Below, piece by piece: positions 32,424 through 39,514 of a stretch of 39,514 bases of DNA. Below the pieces are notes generated by a model. The model was not told the DNA's origin, did no database searches, and saw nothing but the letters and a program-made list of their open reading frames with translations. Source of the DNA: JARICQ01 sp964527205. GTDB lineage: Bacteria > Bacillota > Clostridia > Tissierellales > Tissierellaceae. The first letter of the stretch is position 1, and each line of letters starts with the position of its first letter. A program made the translations under genes and the position numbers. The DNA is taken from positions 1-39,514 of the forward strand of contig CAZGQG010000018.1 in NCBI GenBank assembly GCA_964527205.1. Reading direction: 5' to 3'.

Positions 32424-34365
32424 GATTAAACTTTTAGATAAGAAGACAATTGAAAAAATTGCTGCAGGTGAGGTAATAGAAAGACCAGCCTCCATAGTAA
32501 AGGAGCTGGTAGAAAACTCCTTGGATGCTGGTTCTAAAAATATTATAGTGGAGATAAAGGATGGGGGCAAGTCCTATATTCGGATAACAGATGATGGAAT
32601 AGGTATAGATGAAGATGATCTTGAGCTTGCCTTTAAAAGACATTCAACCTCAAAAATAAATTCCCTAGAAGACCTATATAGCATTAGGTCCTTGGGATTT
32701 CGTGGGGAGGCTCTTTCAAGTATCTCCCATGTGGCTAGGGTGGAGATAATGTCAAAGACTAGCCAGTCCCTAAGTGGTATCAATGCTAAGATAGAAGAGG
32801 GAAGTGTGATTTCCAAGGAAGTAGTGGGAACCCCTAAGGGAACTACTATGATAGTCAGGGATCTCTTTTACAATCTCCCAGTTAGGGAGAAATTTTTAAA
32901 GTCTGAAAGGATAGAGTCCAATCAAATAGTAGATATAGTCTATAAGATTGCCCTAGGCAATAGAGATGTATCCTTTAAGCTAATAAGGGACAACAAGGTA
33001 ATCCTTAGGACTTCAAGAAACAACAAGGCCCTAGAACATATATACAGCGTCCTAGGCAAGGAATTTAGGGATAATATGGTGGAAATCGGATTAGAAGAGT
33101 CTGATCTTACTATAAGGGGCTATATATCCAATAATACTCTCTATAGGAGCAATAGGTCCCACCAGTATATATATGTAAATGGAAGATATATAGACAGTGA
33201 TATTATTACTGCTGCCATTGAAAAGAATTATAGGTCTATTATTCCCCTAAATAGGTTTCCCATATTCATACTATTTATAGACATAGACCCAAAGGTAATA
33301 GACATAAATATACACCCTACCAAGCAGGAAATTAAGTTTATAAATGAGGATGAGTTAATAGAAAAGCTGTCCTCCCTGGTAGATGAAACTTTAAGAAAGA
33401 TAATTTCTATTCCAGAGATTAACTTTAAGAACAAGAGAAGCAAGAATAAGGAAGAGGAGCTTCCAAATCTCTTTGACATGCCCCAGAAGAGCTTAAATCA
33501 GGATACAGATCCAGATCAAGATGACATTATAATAAAGGACCTTACTAGTCCGGAAGCAGATCAAGTGGATGAGAGGGATTATAAAAATAATCAGCATTAT
33601 AATCATAAGAGTAGACATAGAGATAGGGATTATAAGGATTTTTCCATAGAGGAAAATCATACTTTTCAGGATCAATATAAGGATAGGGAAGGTCTAGAAG
33701 CTGGGGGCTATGGTGATTTTCATAAGAAACAGGAAGATCAACAAGAAGATTCTCAGGCCAGAACTCAGGATATTGATAATTTGCTTTCTAATCTAAAGCC
33801 CCTAGGAGTTATTTTTAAGACCTATATCTTGGCTGAGGATGAGTTAAATCAAAAGCTCTACTTTATAGACCAACATGCTGCCCATGAAAGGGTTATGTAT
33901 GAAAAATACTTAGATGAGTTTAATAGGGAGGCTATAAATTCCCAACAACTTATTGCCCCTGAAATAATTGAGCTTACCAATATAGAGATGAATACTGTCC
34001 TAAATAATATGGATCTTTTCCATAGCCTGGGCTTTGATTTAGATGAATTTGGTAAAAACAATATTGCCATAAGGTCAGTTCCCCTAATATTTGGACATCC
34101 CAATATTAAGACCCTTTTCTATGATATCTTGGATAATATGGATAGGGATATTAGCAGTAATTATGACTTATATGTGGACAAGATAATGAAAATAGCCTGT
34201 ACCAAGGCTATAAAGAGTGGAGATTCTATGTCGGAGCTAGAGATACTAAGTTTATTCCACTCCTTGAAAAAGACAAGGGAGCCAAATAGCTGTCCCCATG
34301 GAAGGCCTACTATACTGGAAATGACTAAAAAAGATATTGAAAAGGCATTTTTAAGGATTATGTAA
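32416..34365 (+). CDS. mutL: DNA mismatch repair protein MutL, nicking type
   Basis: The N-terminal GHKL ATPase shows AAGEVIERPASIVKELVENSLDAG, ITDDGIGI and SLGFRGEALSSIS. The C-terminal dimerisation domain carries the endonuclease motif DQHAAHERVMYE (residues 485-496), with ACTKAIKSGDSMSELE and SCPHGRPT, so this MutL should nick DNA, as in bacteria lacking MutH. A long, low-complexity linker (about 345-450) is rich in Asp, His, Tyr and Lys (HYNHKSRHRDRDYK). The ATG at 32416 is chosen for spacing to AAGGAG at 32402-32407; the ATG at 32410 is too close. Confidence 0.96.
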   Translation: MPRIKLLDKKTIEKIAAGEVIERPASIVKELVENSLDAGSKNIIVEIKDGGKSYIRITDDGIGIDEDDLELAFKRHSTSKINSLEDLYSIRSLGFRGEALSSISHVARVEIMSKTSQSLSGINAKIEEGSVISKEVVGTPKGTTMIVRDLFYNLPVREKFLKSERIESNQIVDIVYKIALGNRDVSFKLIRDNKVILRTSRNNKALEHIYSVLGKEFRDNMVEIGLEESDLTIRGYISNNTLYRSNRSHQYIYVNGRYIDSDIITAAIEKNYRSIIPLNRFPIFILFIDIDPKVIDINIHPTKQEIKFINEDELIEKLSSLVDETLRKIISIPEINFKNKRSKNKEEELPNLFDMPQKSLNQDTDPDQDDIIIKDLTSPEADQVDERDYKNNQHYNHKSRHRDRDYKDFSIEENHTFQDQYKDREGLEAGGYGDFHKKQEDQQEDSQARTQDIDNLLSNLKPLGVIFKTYILAEDELNQKLYFIDQHAAHERVMYEKYLDEFNREAINSQQLIAPEIIELTNIEMNTVLNNMDLFHSLGFDLDEFGKNNIAIRSVPLIFGHPNIKTLFYDILDNMDRDISSNYDLYVDKIMKIACTKAIKSGDSMSELEILSLFHSLKKTREPNSCPHGRPTILEMTKKDIEKAFLRIM

Positions 34366-34393
34366 TTTAAGAATTATATAAAAGGATGATTTG

Positions 34394-35332
34394 ATGAAAG
34401 AAAAATTGATAATAATAGCAGGACCTACAGGAGTTGGAAAGACCTCCCTGTCACTAGAATTAGCCAAGAGACTAGATAGTGAGATTATATCAGCTGATTC
34501 TATGCAGATCTATAAGCATATGAATATAGGTACGGATAAGGTAAGAGAGGATGAAATGCAGGACATTCCCCATCATTTGGTGGATTTCTTGGACTTAGAT
34601 AGGGAATTTTCTGTTTCAGATTATAGGGAACAGGCCAAGGAAAAAATAAGTCAGATAAATGCCAAGGGAAAGATTCCAATACTAGTTGGAGGTACAGGGC
34701 TTTATATAAACTCCCTGGTCTATGATCTAAACTTTACCCGGGTTGCCTCTAATGACCATATAAGGGATAGGTTGGAGAAGGAATTGGAAGACTATGGCAA
34801 CCAGCATCTCCTGGATAAATTAGAAAAGGTTGACCCTAAAAGTGCTCAGCGTATACATTTAAATGATGCTAGGCGTATTATTAGGGCCCTGGAAATCTAT
34901 GAAGTAACTGGTAAGCCTATGTCAGAGCATAATAAGGACTTTAGAAAGACCAATAATGAATACGACCTAACAATGATAGCATTAAATAGGGACCGCCAGG
35001 ACTTATATGAAAGTATAAATGCCAGGGTAGATATGATGATGGAAAGAGGTCTTATAGAGGAAGTCCAGGGAATTTTAGATATGGGCTATGATAAGAATCT
35101 TGTATCCATGCAGGGCATTGGCTACAAGGAAATCATTATGTACTTAGATGGAGAGATTAGCCTAGAAAGAGCAGTTGAACTAATAAAACAGGGCTCTAGA
35201 AATTATGCTAAGAGACAATTAACCTGGTTTAAAAGAGATGATAGGATAAGATGGTTTGATTTAGATGCTTATCCTGATTTTAAAAGCCTAAAGGAAGAAG
35301 TAATAGAATATGTAATCCAGAGATATAAATAG
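34394..35332 (+). CDS. miaA: tRNA dimethylallyltransferase
   Basis: MiaA adds a dimethylallyl group to A37 of tRNAs reading UNN codons, forming i6A37, the substrate of MiaB. P-loop GPTGVGKT is at residues 10-17, then EIISADSMQIYKHMNIGTDK, GGTGLYINSLVYDL, DARRIIRALEIYEVTGKP and a C-terminal QLTWFKRD (DNA-like RNA contact). Length 312 is normal. ATG 34394 is used, with AAAGGA at 34381-34386; an adjacent TTG at 34391 is less likely. It uses dimethylallyl diphosphate, made through IspH, encoded nearby. Confidence 0.96.
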   Translation: MKEKLIIIAGPTGVGKTSLSLELAKRLDSEIISADSMQIYKHMNIGTDKVREDEMQDIPHHLVDFLDLDREFSVSDYREQAKEKISQINAKGKIPILVGGTGLYINSLVYDLNFTRVASNDHIRDRLEKELEDYGNQHLLDKLEKVDPKSAQRIHLNDARRIIRALEIYEVTGKPMSEHNKDFRKTNNEYDLTMIALNRDRQDLYESINARVDMMMERGLIEEVQGILDMGYDKNLVSMQGIGYKEIIMYLDGEISLERAVELIKQGSRNYAKRQLTWFKRDDRIRWFDLDAYPDFKSLKEEVIEYVIQRYK

Positions 35333-35366
35333 ATATAGACATTATAGAAAATATGAGGTGACATTG

Positions 35367-36668
35367 TTGAATGAGTTAACCGTAAATGTATTATGTAAAC
35401 AATTTGATTTAGATCCAGAAGTTATATCCTATGTGTTGGAAAAGGAAAAGGACATAGTGGATAGGTTTAAAAAAATAGATGAGATAAAGGAATACAATCA
35501 ATATAAGGTAATAGCTGCTATGCAAAAGGCTAGACTGGCTTCCACAGATTTTAATTGGACTACAGGTTATGGCTATGGAGATATAGGTAGGGATAAGGTG
35601 GAAGAAATATATTCCTATGTATTTAATGTAGAGGATGCCCTTGTAAGGCCTTCTATAGCATCAGGTACCCATGCCTTAAACCTTGCATTGTCTGGCATCC
35701 TAAGACCAGGAGATGAGCTTATATCCATCTCAGGAACTCCCTATGACACCATGCTTCAGGTTATAGGCATAGAGGGAGATGGGGATGGGTCTTTAATGGA
35801 TTTTGGGGTGACTTATAAGGAAGTTCCATTAATTGGCAATAAAATTGACATAGAAAACTCCCTAAAGGCCATTAGTGATAAGACTAAGATGATTATGATA
35901 CAAAGATCCACTGGCTATAGTGACAGAAGGGCCATTACTATAGAAGAGATAGGAAAGGCTATAAAGGCAGTAAAGGAATATAGGGAAGATATTATTATAA
36001 TGGTAGATAATTGCTATGGTGAATTTTTAGAATATAAGGAGCCTAGTGACCTAGGTGCAGATCTTACCGTTGGGTCTCTTATAAAAAATCCTGGAGGAGG
36101 AATAGCTCTTTCTGGAGGCTATATAGCAGGTAAGGCTAAATTAGTAAAGAGCATTGCCAATAGACTTACATCTCCTGGCCTTGGCAAGGACTGTGGACTA
36201 AGCTTTGGTACAACTAGAAATACTCTTCAGGGACTATTCTTTGCACCTCATGTTGTTTCAGAGGCTGTTAAGGGTGCCTTGCTTGTAGCAAGTGTATACA
36301 GTGGTCTAGGCTTTGATGTGATACCTAAGCTTGATGATCCTAGAAGTGATATTATTCAAGCAGTTCAGTTAGATGATCCTAAAAGAGTAATTGAATTTTG
36401 CCAGGGCATTCAAGCTGCGGCGGCTGTAGATTCCTATGTATCTCCTGAACCTTGGCCTATGCCAGGTTATGAAGATGAGGTTATAATGGCTGCAGGGGGC
36501 TTTATAGAAGGATCTTCCATAGAATTAAGCGCTGATGGTCCCTTAAGACCACCATACTTTGCCTATTATCAAGGTGGCTTAACCTATGAACACTGCAAGC
36601 TAGGAGTATTTAAATCCCTTAATAATCTTTATAGGGCTGAGTTAATAGATTCTAGTCTCATAAAATAA
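35367..36668 (+). CDS. Methionine gamma-lyase family (YnbB-like) PLP enzyme
   Basis: This PLP-dependent protein belongs to the 'aluminium resistance'/methionine gamma-lyase-like family found next to miaA in Firmicutes. Visible features: YGYGDIGRDKVEEIYSYVF, the phosphate-binding IASGTHALNLAL, the aldimine-region VDNCYGEFLE and the putative PLP lysine in GSLIKNPGGGIALSGGY. The C-terminal part ends in GPLRPPYFAYYQGGLTYEH. Length is about 433. The start is not an ATG: GAGGTG at 35355-35360 is followed by TTG at 35364 and 35367; I take 35367 from spacing. True substrate is unknown. Confidence 0.85.
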   Translation: MNELTVNVLCKQFDLDPEVISYVLEKEKDIVDRFKKIDEIKEYNQYKVIAAMQKARLASTDFNWTTGYGYGDIGRDKVEEIYSYVFNVEDALVRPSIASGTHALNLALSGILRPGDELISISGTPYDTMLQVIGIEGDGDGSLMDFGVTYKEVPLIGNKIDIENSLKAISDKTKMIMIQRSTGYSDRRAITIEEIGKAIKAVKEYREDIIIMVDNCYGEFLEYKEPSDLGADLTVGSLIKNPGGGIALSGGYIAGKAKLVKSIANRLTSPGLGKDCGLSFGTTRNTLQGLFFAPHVVSEAVKGALLVASVYSGLGFDVIPKLDDPRSDIIQAVQLDDPKRVIEFCQGIQAAAAVDSYVSPEPWPMPGYEDEVIMAAGGFIEGSSIELSADGPLRPPYFAYYQGGLTYEHCKLGVFKSLNNLYRAELIDSSLIK

Positions 36669-36708
36669 GAGGGCTTAAAGATAATAAAGAGAATCTAAAA
36701 TAAAAATT

Positions 36709-36732
36709 TCTAAGTCTAAGTCTAAGTCTAAG
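36709..36732. repeat. (TCTAAG)x4 tandem hexamer
   Basis: Four perfect TCTAAG units lie end to end 40 nt past the PLP enzyme stop. One more TCTAAG sits further along near 36880. Such an array can change copy number by slippage; no promoter role is evident. Confidence 0.85.
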
Positions 36733-36926
36733 TATGATATTTATATTGTAAGAGTATTGTGATATTATTAAAGATAGATTTCCTAATTCTTTAAATTATA
36801 TAAGACCATTTAGATATAGAGATTTAAAAACAATAGGATTATATATGGAATTATAGGGAGCATCTAAATAAAGTCTAAGATCCTTGGTTTATATGGTTTT
36901 AGATTGTTTATAAGATAGTAAAATTT

Positions 36927-36973
36927 AAAACAGCTTAAGATATTATGAATTCATAATATCTTAAGCTGTTTTT
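36927..36973. terminator. 46-bp perfect palindrome, bidirectional terminator
   Basis: Bases 36927-36949 are the exact reverse complement of 36950-36972, with no spacer. Each RNA strand would form a 20-bp-plus hairpin ending in TTTTT on the plus strand and TTTT on the minus strand. It sits between convergent genes and probably ends both the miaB-to-PLP-enzyme run and lexA. Confidence 0.85.
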
Positions 36974-37077
36974 CTGTGCATTTTTTAAATTAGTAATGAG
37001 AATAAATTATATTACTTATTAGTTCTTAGCTTGGTATTTACTTTATTACTTTATAATCTTATTTTAATAATCCTATT

Positions 37078-37695
37078 TTAGAATGTCCTATATAGTCCTA
37101 TAACCTTACCCAAGACAGCTACATCTGTGGTAAGTATAGGAGACATAAATTGATTGGCTGGTTGCAGTCTAATTACATCTTTTTCCTTGTAGAATCTCTT
37201 TACAGTTGCCTCATCCTCCAGTAGGGCAACTACAATATCTCCATTACTGGCGGAACTTTGTCTTTTAACTAGGACTAGATCCCCATCTAAGATACCTGCA
37301 TCTATCATACTTTCACCTTGAATTTTAAGCATAAATACATCATGGCCCTCTACTAATTCTAGGGGTACAGGATAGGTGTCTTCAATGTTTTCAACTGCTA
37401 GAATAGGCGCTCCTGCTGTAACCTTACCTAAGATAGGTACATCCATTGTCTTTTTGGATATAAGCAACTCATTGTCATGTCTTTCAAGAATTTCTATGGC
37501 CCTTGGCTTGGTAGGATCTTTTCTAATATAGCCCTGAGCTTCTAATTTTTCTAAGTATCCATGTACTGTGGAAGTTGATTTAAGACTTACACCCTTACAT
37601 ATATCTCTAACAGAAGGGGGATAGCCTTGGCGTTGAATTTCAGATTTTATATATAATAAAATTTCTACTTGTTTTTGATTTAAATCTTCATACAT
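37078..37695 (-). CDS. lexA: SOS repressor LexA
   Basis: LexA represses SOS genes and cleaves itself when RecA is activated. This 205-residue protein has an N-terminal winged helix (residues 1-65, QKQVEILLYIKSEIQRQGYPPSVRDI), the Ala94-Gly95 cleavage site in KVTAGAPIL, catalytic Ser129 in GESMIDAGILDGD and Lys166 in EATVKRFY. The start at 37695 is chosen because AGGAG (complement of 37703-37707) lies 7 nt upstream and homology begins at MYEDLN; a longer frame to 37743 is not supported. It is divergent from yneA and shares a control region with LexA-box-like sites. Confidence 0.96.
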   Translation of the reverse strand: MYEDLNQKQVEILLYIKSEIQRQGYPPSVRDICKGVSLKSTSTVHGYLEKLEAQGYIRKDPTKPRAIEILERHDNELLISKKTMDVPILGKVTAGAPILAVENIEDTYPVPLELVEGHDVFMLKIQGESMIDAGILDGDLVLVKRQSSASNGDIVVALLEDEATVKRFYKEKDVIRLQPANQFMSPILTTDVAVLGKVIGLYRTF

Positions 37696-37733
37696 ACTAA
37701 CACTCCTCACACTATTATTTAAATATTTATTAA

Positions 37734-37762
37734 AGTATACCATAAAAAAAAGTCAAAAGCAA
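37734..37762 (-). promoter_or_regulatory. Probable lexA promoter
   Basis: On the minus strand, TTGCTT (37762-37757) and TATACT (37739-37734) are 17 nt apart, about 40 nt before the lexA start. A LexA-box-like site at 37761-37772 touches the -35 element, consistent with autorepression. Confidence 0.5.
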
Positions 37763-37896
37763 ACAAAGGTTCTATCAGCCTTTATAAACCTCTATTGGAA
37801 TAAATTAGAATAAAAGAAAACATTTGTTCTTTTATTTGCTAAAATCTATTGACAAAGAACAGATGTTTGTGTAGAATAGAATTAGAACAGTTGTTC
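37761..37896. promoter_or_regulatory. Four LexA-box-like operator sites between lexA and yneA
   Basis: Sites follow RAAC-N4-GTTY: AAACAAAGGTTC (37761-37772), AAACATTTGTTC (37818-37829), GAACAGATGTTT (37857-37868) and the perfect GAACAGTTGTTC (37885-37896). Firmicute LexA sites read (C)GAAC-N4-GTTC(G). The first touches the lexA promoter, the third lies in the yneA spacer and the fourth just downstream of its -10, all suitable for repression. Confidence 0.8.
37849..37877 (+). promoter_or_regulatory. yneA promoter
   Basis: Perfect TTGACA at 37849-37854 and TAGAAT at 37872-37877 are 17 nt apart. It is a strong promoter covered by LexA-box-like sites. Confidence 0.82.
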
Positions 37897-37916
37897 AGGA
37901 CCATGGAGGTGTAGAT

Positions 37917-38225
37917 ATGAAAAAAAGATACAGAATAGTAAACAAGAAGAGATTTTATTCATTTATACTAATTACAGCTACCATATTGACAATGTTAATA
38001 TCCTTGATAATTGGAAAGGGAGAAGTACATAGTTCCAATTATTATATTGACTATATGGACTTCCAAGTAATGGAGGGAGACACACTCTGGGCCATAGCAA
38101 ATGAATTTGCTCAACCAGATCAAGACATAAGAAAAATAATATTTGACATAAAGGCGCTTAACCAGATGGACTCAGGATATATTTACCCAGGGGACATACT
38201 GAAAATACCTAAAAATAGCTATTAG
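37917..38225 (+). CDS. yneA: YneA-like SOS cell division suppressor
   Basis: This 102-residue protein has a basic N-terminus (MKKRYRIVNKKRF), one membrane segment (about 14-33, FILITATILTMLISLIIG) and an extracytoplasmic LysM-type domain (about 50-100, MEGDTLWAIANEF, YIYPGDILKIP). YneA in Bacillus subtilis delays division during DNA damage and is divergent from lexA, exactly as here. GGAGG at 37905-37909 precedes the ATG by 7 nt. Expression should be SOS-induced, given the LexA-box-like sites over its promoter. It is followed by a bidirectional terminator. Confidence 0.9.
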   Translation: MKKRYRIVNKKRFYSFILITATILTMLISLIIGKGEVHSSNYYIDYMDFQVMEGDTLWAIANEFAQPDQDIRKIIFDIKALNQMDSGYIYPGDILKIPKNSY

Positions 38226-38262
38226 ACATCAATATTAACAATATATAAAAATATCAAAATCA

Positions 38263-38306
38263 AAGAAAAAACACTAAAGAGGATTTACTCTTTAGTGTTT
38301 TTTCTT
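38263..38306. terminator. Bidirectional terminator between yneA and the minus-strand recombinase
   Basis: A 19-bp perfect stem pairs 38263-38281 with 38288-38306 around a 6-nt loop. It has an A-rich left arm and T-rich right arm, so it can stop both strands. The right arm is part of the recombinase coding end. Confidence 0.85.
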
Positions 38307-39259
38307 CCTGCCAAGGGATTACTCTTTACAGCATCCCTTAATCTTTCATTATCTATATGGGTGTATATTTGTGTAGTAGCAACGGATTCATGGCCTAGGA
38401 TCTCCTGTAGGGCTCTGATATCTACATTGCCATGCTTATACATAAGTGTAGCTGCAGTATGTCTAAGCTTGTGAGTAGAGTAGACAGTGGTATCAAATCC
38501 TGCTTTTTCCAAGTATCTTTTTACCATATGCTGGATAGCCCTGTTACTCATCCTGTTTTTTCTCTTGCTAAGGAACATTGCCTTAGGATCATTGCTTTCC
38601 TTGGGCCTAACTTCTAAGTAATCATCAATAGCAGATATACATCCATCATTTATAAAGATAGTCCTTTCCTTATTTCCCTTACCAATAATGGCAAGAGTGT
38701 CATTGCTTTTAAGTTTGTCTATATCTATGCTAGAGAGCTCTGAAAGCCTTAGGCCGCAGTTTAGGAAGAGCATCATAATAGCATAATCTCTTTTTCTATA
38801 TTCTTCAATGTTATTTTCCAGTACCGTATCCAAGAGCAAGTTGCTTTCCTCAAGAGTGAGGTAGACTGGATGCCTAATTTCAGTCTTAGGGAACTCCAGG
38901 GCCTGGGCTGGATTTTCATCAATTAACTTAACAATGTTATTTAAATAATTGAAGAAGGACCGGAGACTGGCAACTTTTCTAGATCTAGTAAAGTTGTTGT
39001 TTGATCTTTCTTTATTAGCAAAGGAGATATAGGCATGAAGATCCTGAATCCTTATTTTCTTAATGGTATCAATATCTATATCTGAGATATCAATTTCATC
39101 AAAGGGAATATCCTTATCAACCATTTTATATCTTATCTTTAAAAATCTAAAGAAAGTCCTAAGATCTAAAAAGTATTCATTTGTAGTATTAGCTGAGACA
39201 CCCTTAATAGTTTCCATATAATTAAGGTAGTCTTCAAGTAATAGTGATATATTGTCCAT
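38285..39259 (-). CDS. Tyrosine recombinase, XerC/XerA-like, intact active site
   Basis: This 324-residue integrase-family protein has all six catalytic positions: Arg171 (CGLRLSEL), Lys194 (GKGNKER), His263 and Arg266 (THKLRHTAA), His290 (LGHES) and Tyr299 (TTQIYTH). The N-terminal core-binding domain (1-115) is normal for Xer proteins. It is a little longer than XerC/XerD (about 300) because of an insert around 45-65 (DIPFDEIDISDIDID). Lone Xer recombinases near lexA are known in Clostridia. It may be the main dif recombinase here, given the altered XerD at 12263. AGAGGA precedes the start. It shows no prophage or transposon neighbours. Confidence 0.9.
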   Translation of the reverse strand: MDNISLLLEDYLNYMETIKGVSANTTNEYFLDLRTFFRFLKIRYKMVDKDIPFDEIDISDIDIDTIKKIRIQDLHAYISFANKERSNNNFTRSRKVASLRSFFNYLNNIVKLIDENPAQALEFPKTEIRHPVYLTLEESNLLLDTVLENNIEEYRKRDYAIMMLFLNCGLRLSELSSIDIDKLKSNDTLAIIGKGNKERTIFINDGCISAIDDYLEVRPKESNDPKAMFLSKRKNRMSNRAIQHMVKRYLEKAGFDTTVYSTHKLRHTAATLMYKHGNVDIRALQEILGHESVATTQIYTHIDNERLRDAVKSNPLAGRKNTKE

Positions 39260-39308
39260 AAAATCCTCTTTTCTGTCATTTTATATGCTTTTTTAAAGTT
39301 TTTTCTAT

Positions 39309-39342
39309 CATTAGTCACAAAATAGTTATTTTGTGACTAATG
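39309..39342. repeat. 34-bp palindrome upstream of the recombinase
   Basis: Arms of 16 bp (39309-39324 and 39327-39342) pair perfectly around a 2-nt centre, 50 nt upstream of the recombinase start. There is no T-tract on either strand, so it is not an obvious terminator. It could be an operator or a recombination-type site. Confidence 0.6.
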
Positions 39343-39485
39343 TAATAATAACATATAATAATGAAGAAATCAAATCTATATAAATAAGCTTTATCAGTCT
39401 TTATTTTATGAGTTTTTTAGGCTTCATATTAGTATAAACTATTATCTCTAAGACAAATATATTTCATATTCTATCATATTCCTTA

Positions 39486-39514
39486 TATATATTATCTGGA
39501 TATATATTATCTGG
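39486..39514. repeat. 15-bp tandem repeat at the window edge
   Basis: TATATATTATCTGGA at 39486-39500 is repeated from 39501 to the last base (14 of 15 bases seen). The repeat may run on beyond the window. The rest of 39343-39485 is AT-rich without a gene or RNA I can recognise. Confidence 0.7.

Larger units (their letters stand above)
36669..37077. other. Noncoding convergent region with remnant-like ORF
   Basis: About 410 nt between the converging PLP enzyme and lexA hold no convincing gene. A 34-codon frame on the plus strand at 36752-36856 reads RFPNSLNYIRPFRYRDLKTIG in part and looks protein-like. It has no start or ribosome binding site and could be the tail of a decayed gene. The rest is AT-rich and includes a hexamer repeat and a large palindrome listed separately. 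Confidence 0.5.

Noticed and set aside
36752..36856. 34-codon protein-like frame as a real gene
   Set aside because: No start codon or ribosome binding site in the right place and no family recognised; noted only as a possible remnant.
38285..39259. Prophage or integrative element marked by a recombinase
   Set aside because: No phage, plasmid or cargo genes or attachment-site repeats flank it; the visible neighbours are lexA and yneA.
1..39514. CRISPR array, tRNA or rRNA genes
   Set aside because: I saw no regularly spaced repeats of CRISPR type and no tRNA cloverleaf or rRNA-like stretch anywhere in the window.

Overview
The window is AT-rich, low-GC Gram-positive DNA with strong AGGAGG-type ribosome binding sites, canonical sigma-A promoters, heavy use of ATA and AGG/AGA codons, and several TTG starts. 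An S-layer-homology protein, a ferredoxin-dependent 2-oxoacid oxidoreductase, an IspH-S1 fusion and an OLE RNA locus all fit an anaerobic member of Clostridia/Tissierellia. That placement is inferred from gene content; no 16S rRNA is present. The gene order is mostly conserved housekeeping chromosome. No phage, insertion sequence or CRISPR array is visible.

Layout. 1-3325: the 3' end of an SLH-domain surface protein, then four overlapping type IV pilin-like minor (pseudo)pilins that resemble a GspH/I/J/K tip cassette. 3340-4378: efp and an acidic CD1247-type protein. 4400-7624: an Asp23 protein, nusB, xseA, xseB and a short-chain prenyl diphosphate synthase. 7641-8280: a roughly 580-nt structured noncoding RNA with its own promoter and terminator. 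It sits directly upstream of an oapA-type membrane protein gene and is almost certainly an OLE (Ornate Large Extremophilic) RNA. 8325-11534: oapA, tlyA, recN. 11645-15295: nudF, a xerD-position tyrosine recombinase with a degenerate active site, punA, pdp. 15372-18288: scpA, scpB, rluB, a probable GNAT gene broken by a 100-N assembly gap, and mnmM. 18276-19676: a carboxyltransferase (oadA-like). 19734-23429: a korDABC-type oxidoreductase operon ending in a MurR/RpiR regulator, with a 15-bp direct repeat upstream. 23570-28262: a BaiN/HI0933-family flavoprotein, cmk, plsC, and ispH fused to four S1 domains. 28445-35332: miaB, mutS, mutL, miaA. 35367-36668: a methionine gamma-lyase family enzyme. 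36669-37077: a noncoding convergent region with a hexamer repeat and a 46-bp perfect palindrome. 37078-38225: divergent lexA and yneA around a control region with four LexA-box-like sites. 38285-39259 (minus): a complete-active-site tyrosine recombinase with a 34-bp palindrome upstream. The window ends inside a 15-bp tandem repeat.

How they work together. The two mismatch-repair and two tRNA A37-modification genes (miaB-mutS-mutL-miaA) form one operon-like run. nusB to recN is the classic xse/isp/tly/rec neighbourhood in which OLE RNAs are found. lexA/yneA is an SOS checkpoint module. nudF-xerD-punA-pdp couples nucleotide salvage with a recombinase, as in Bacillus. The most interesting element is the OLE RNA-OapA pair. 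Secondary points are the degenerate XerD, the kor-operon direct repeat, the SOS operator array and the unexplained palindrome near the right edge.
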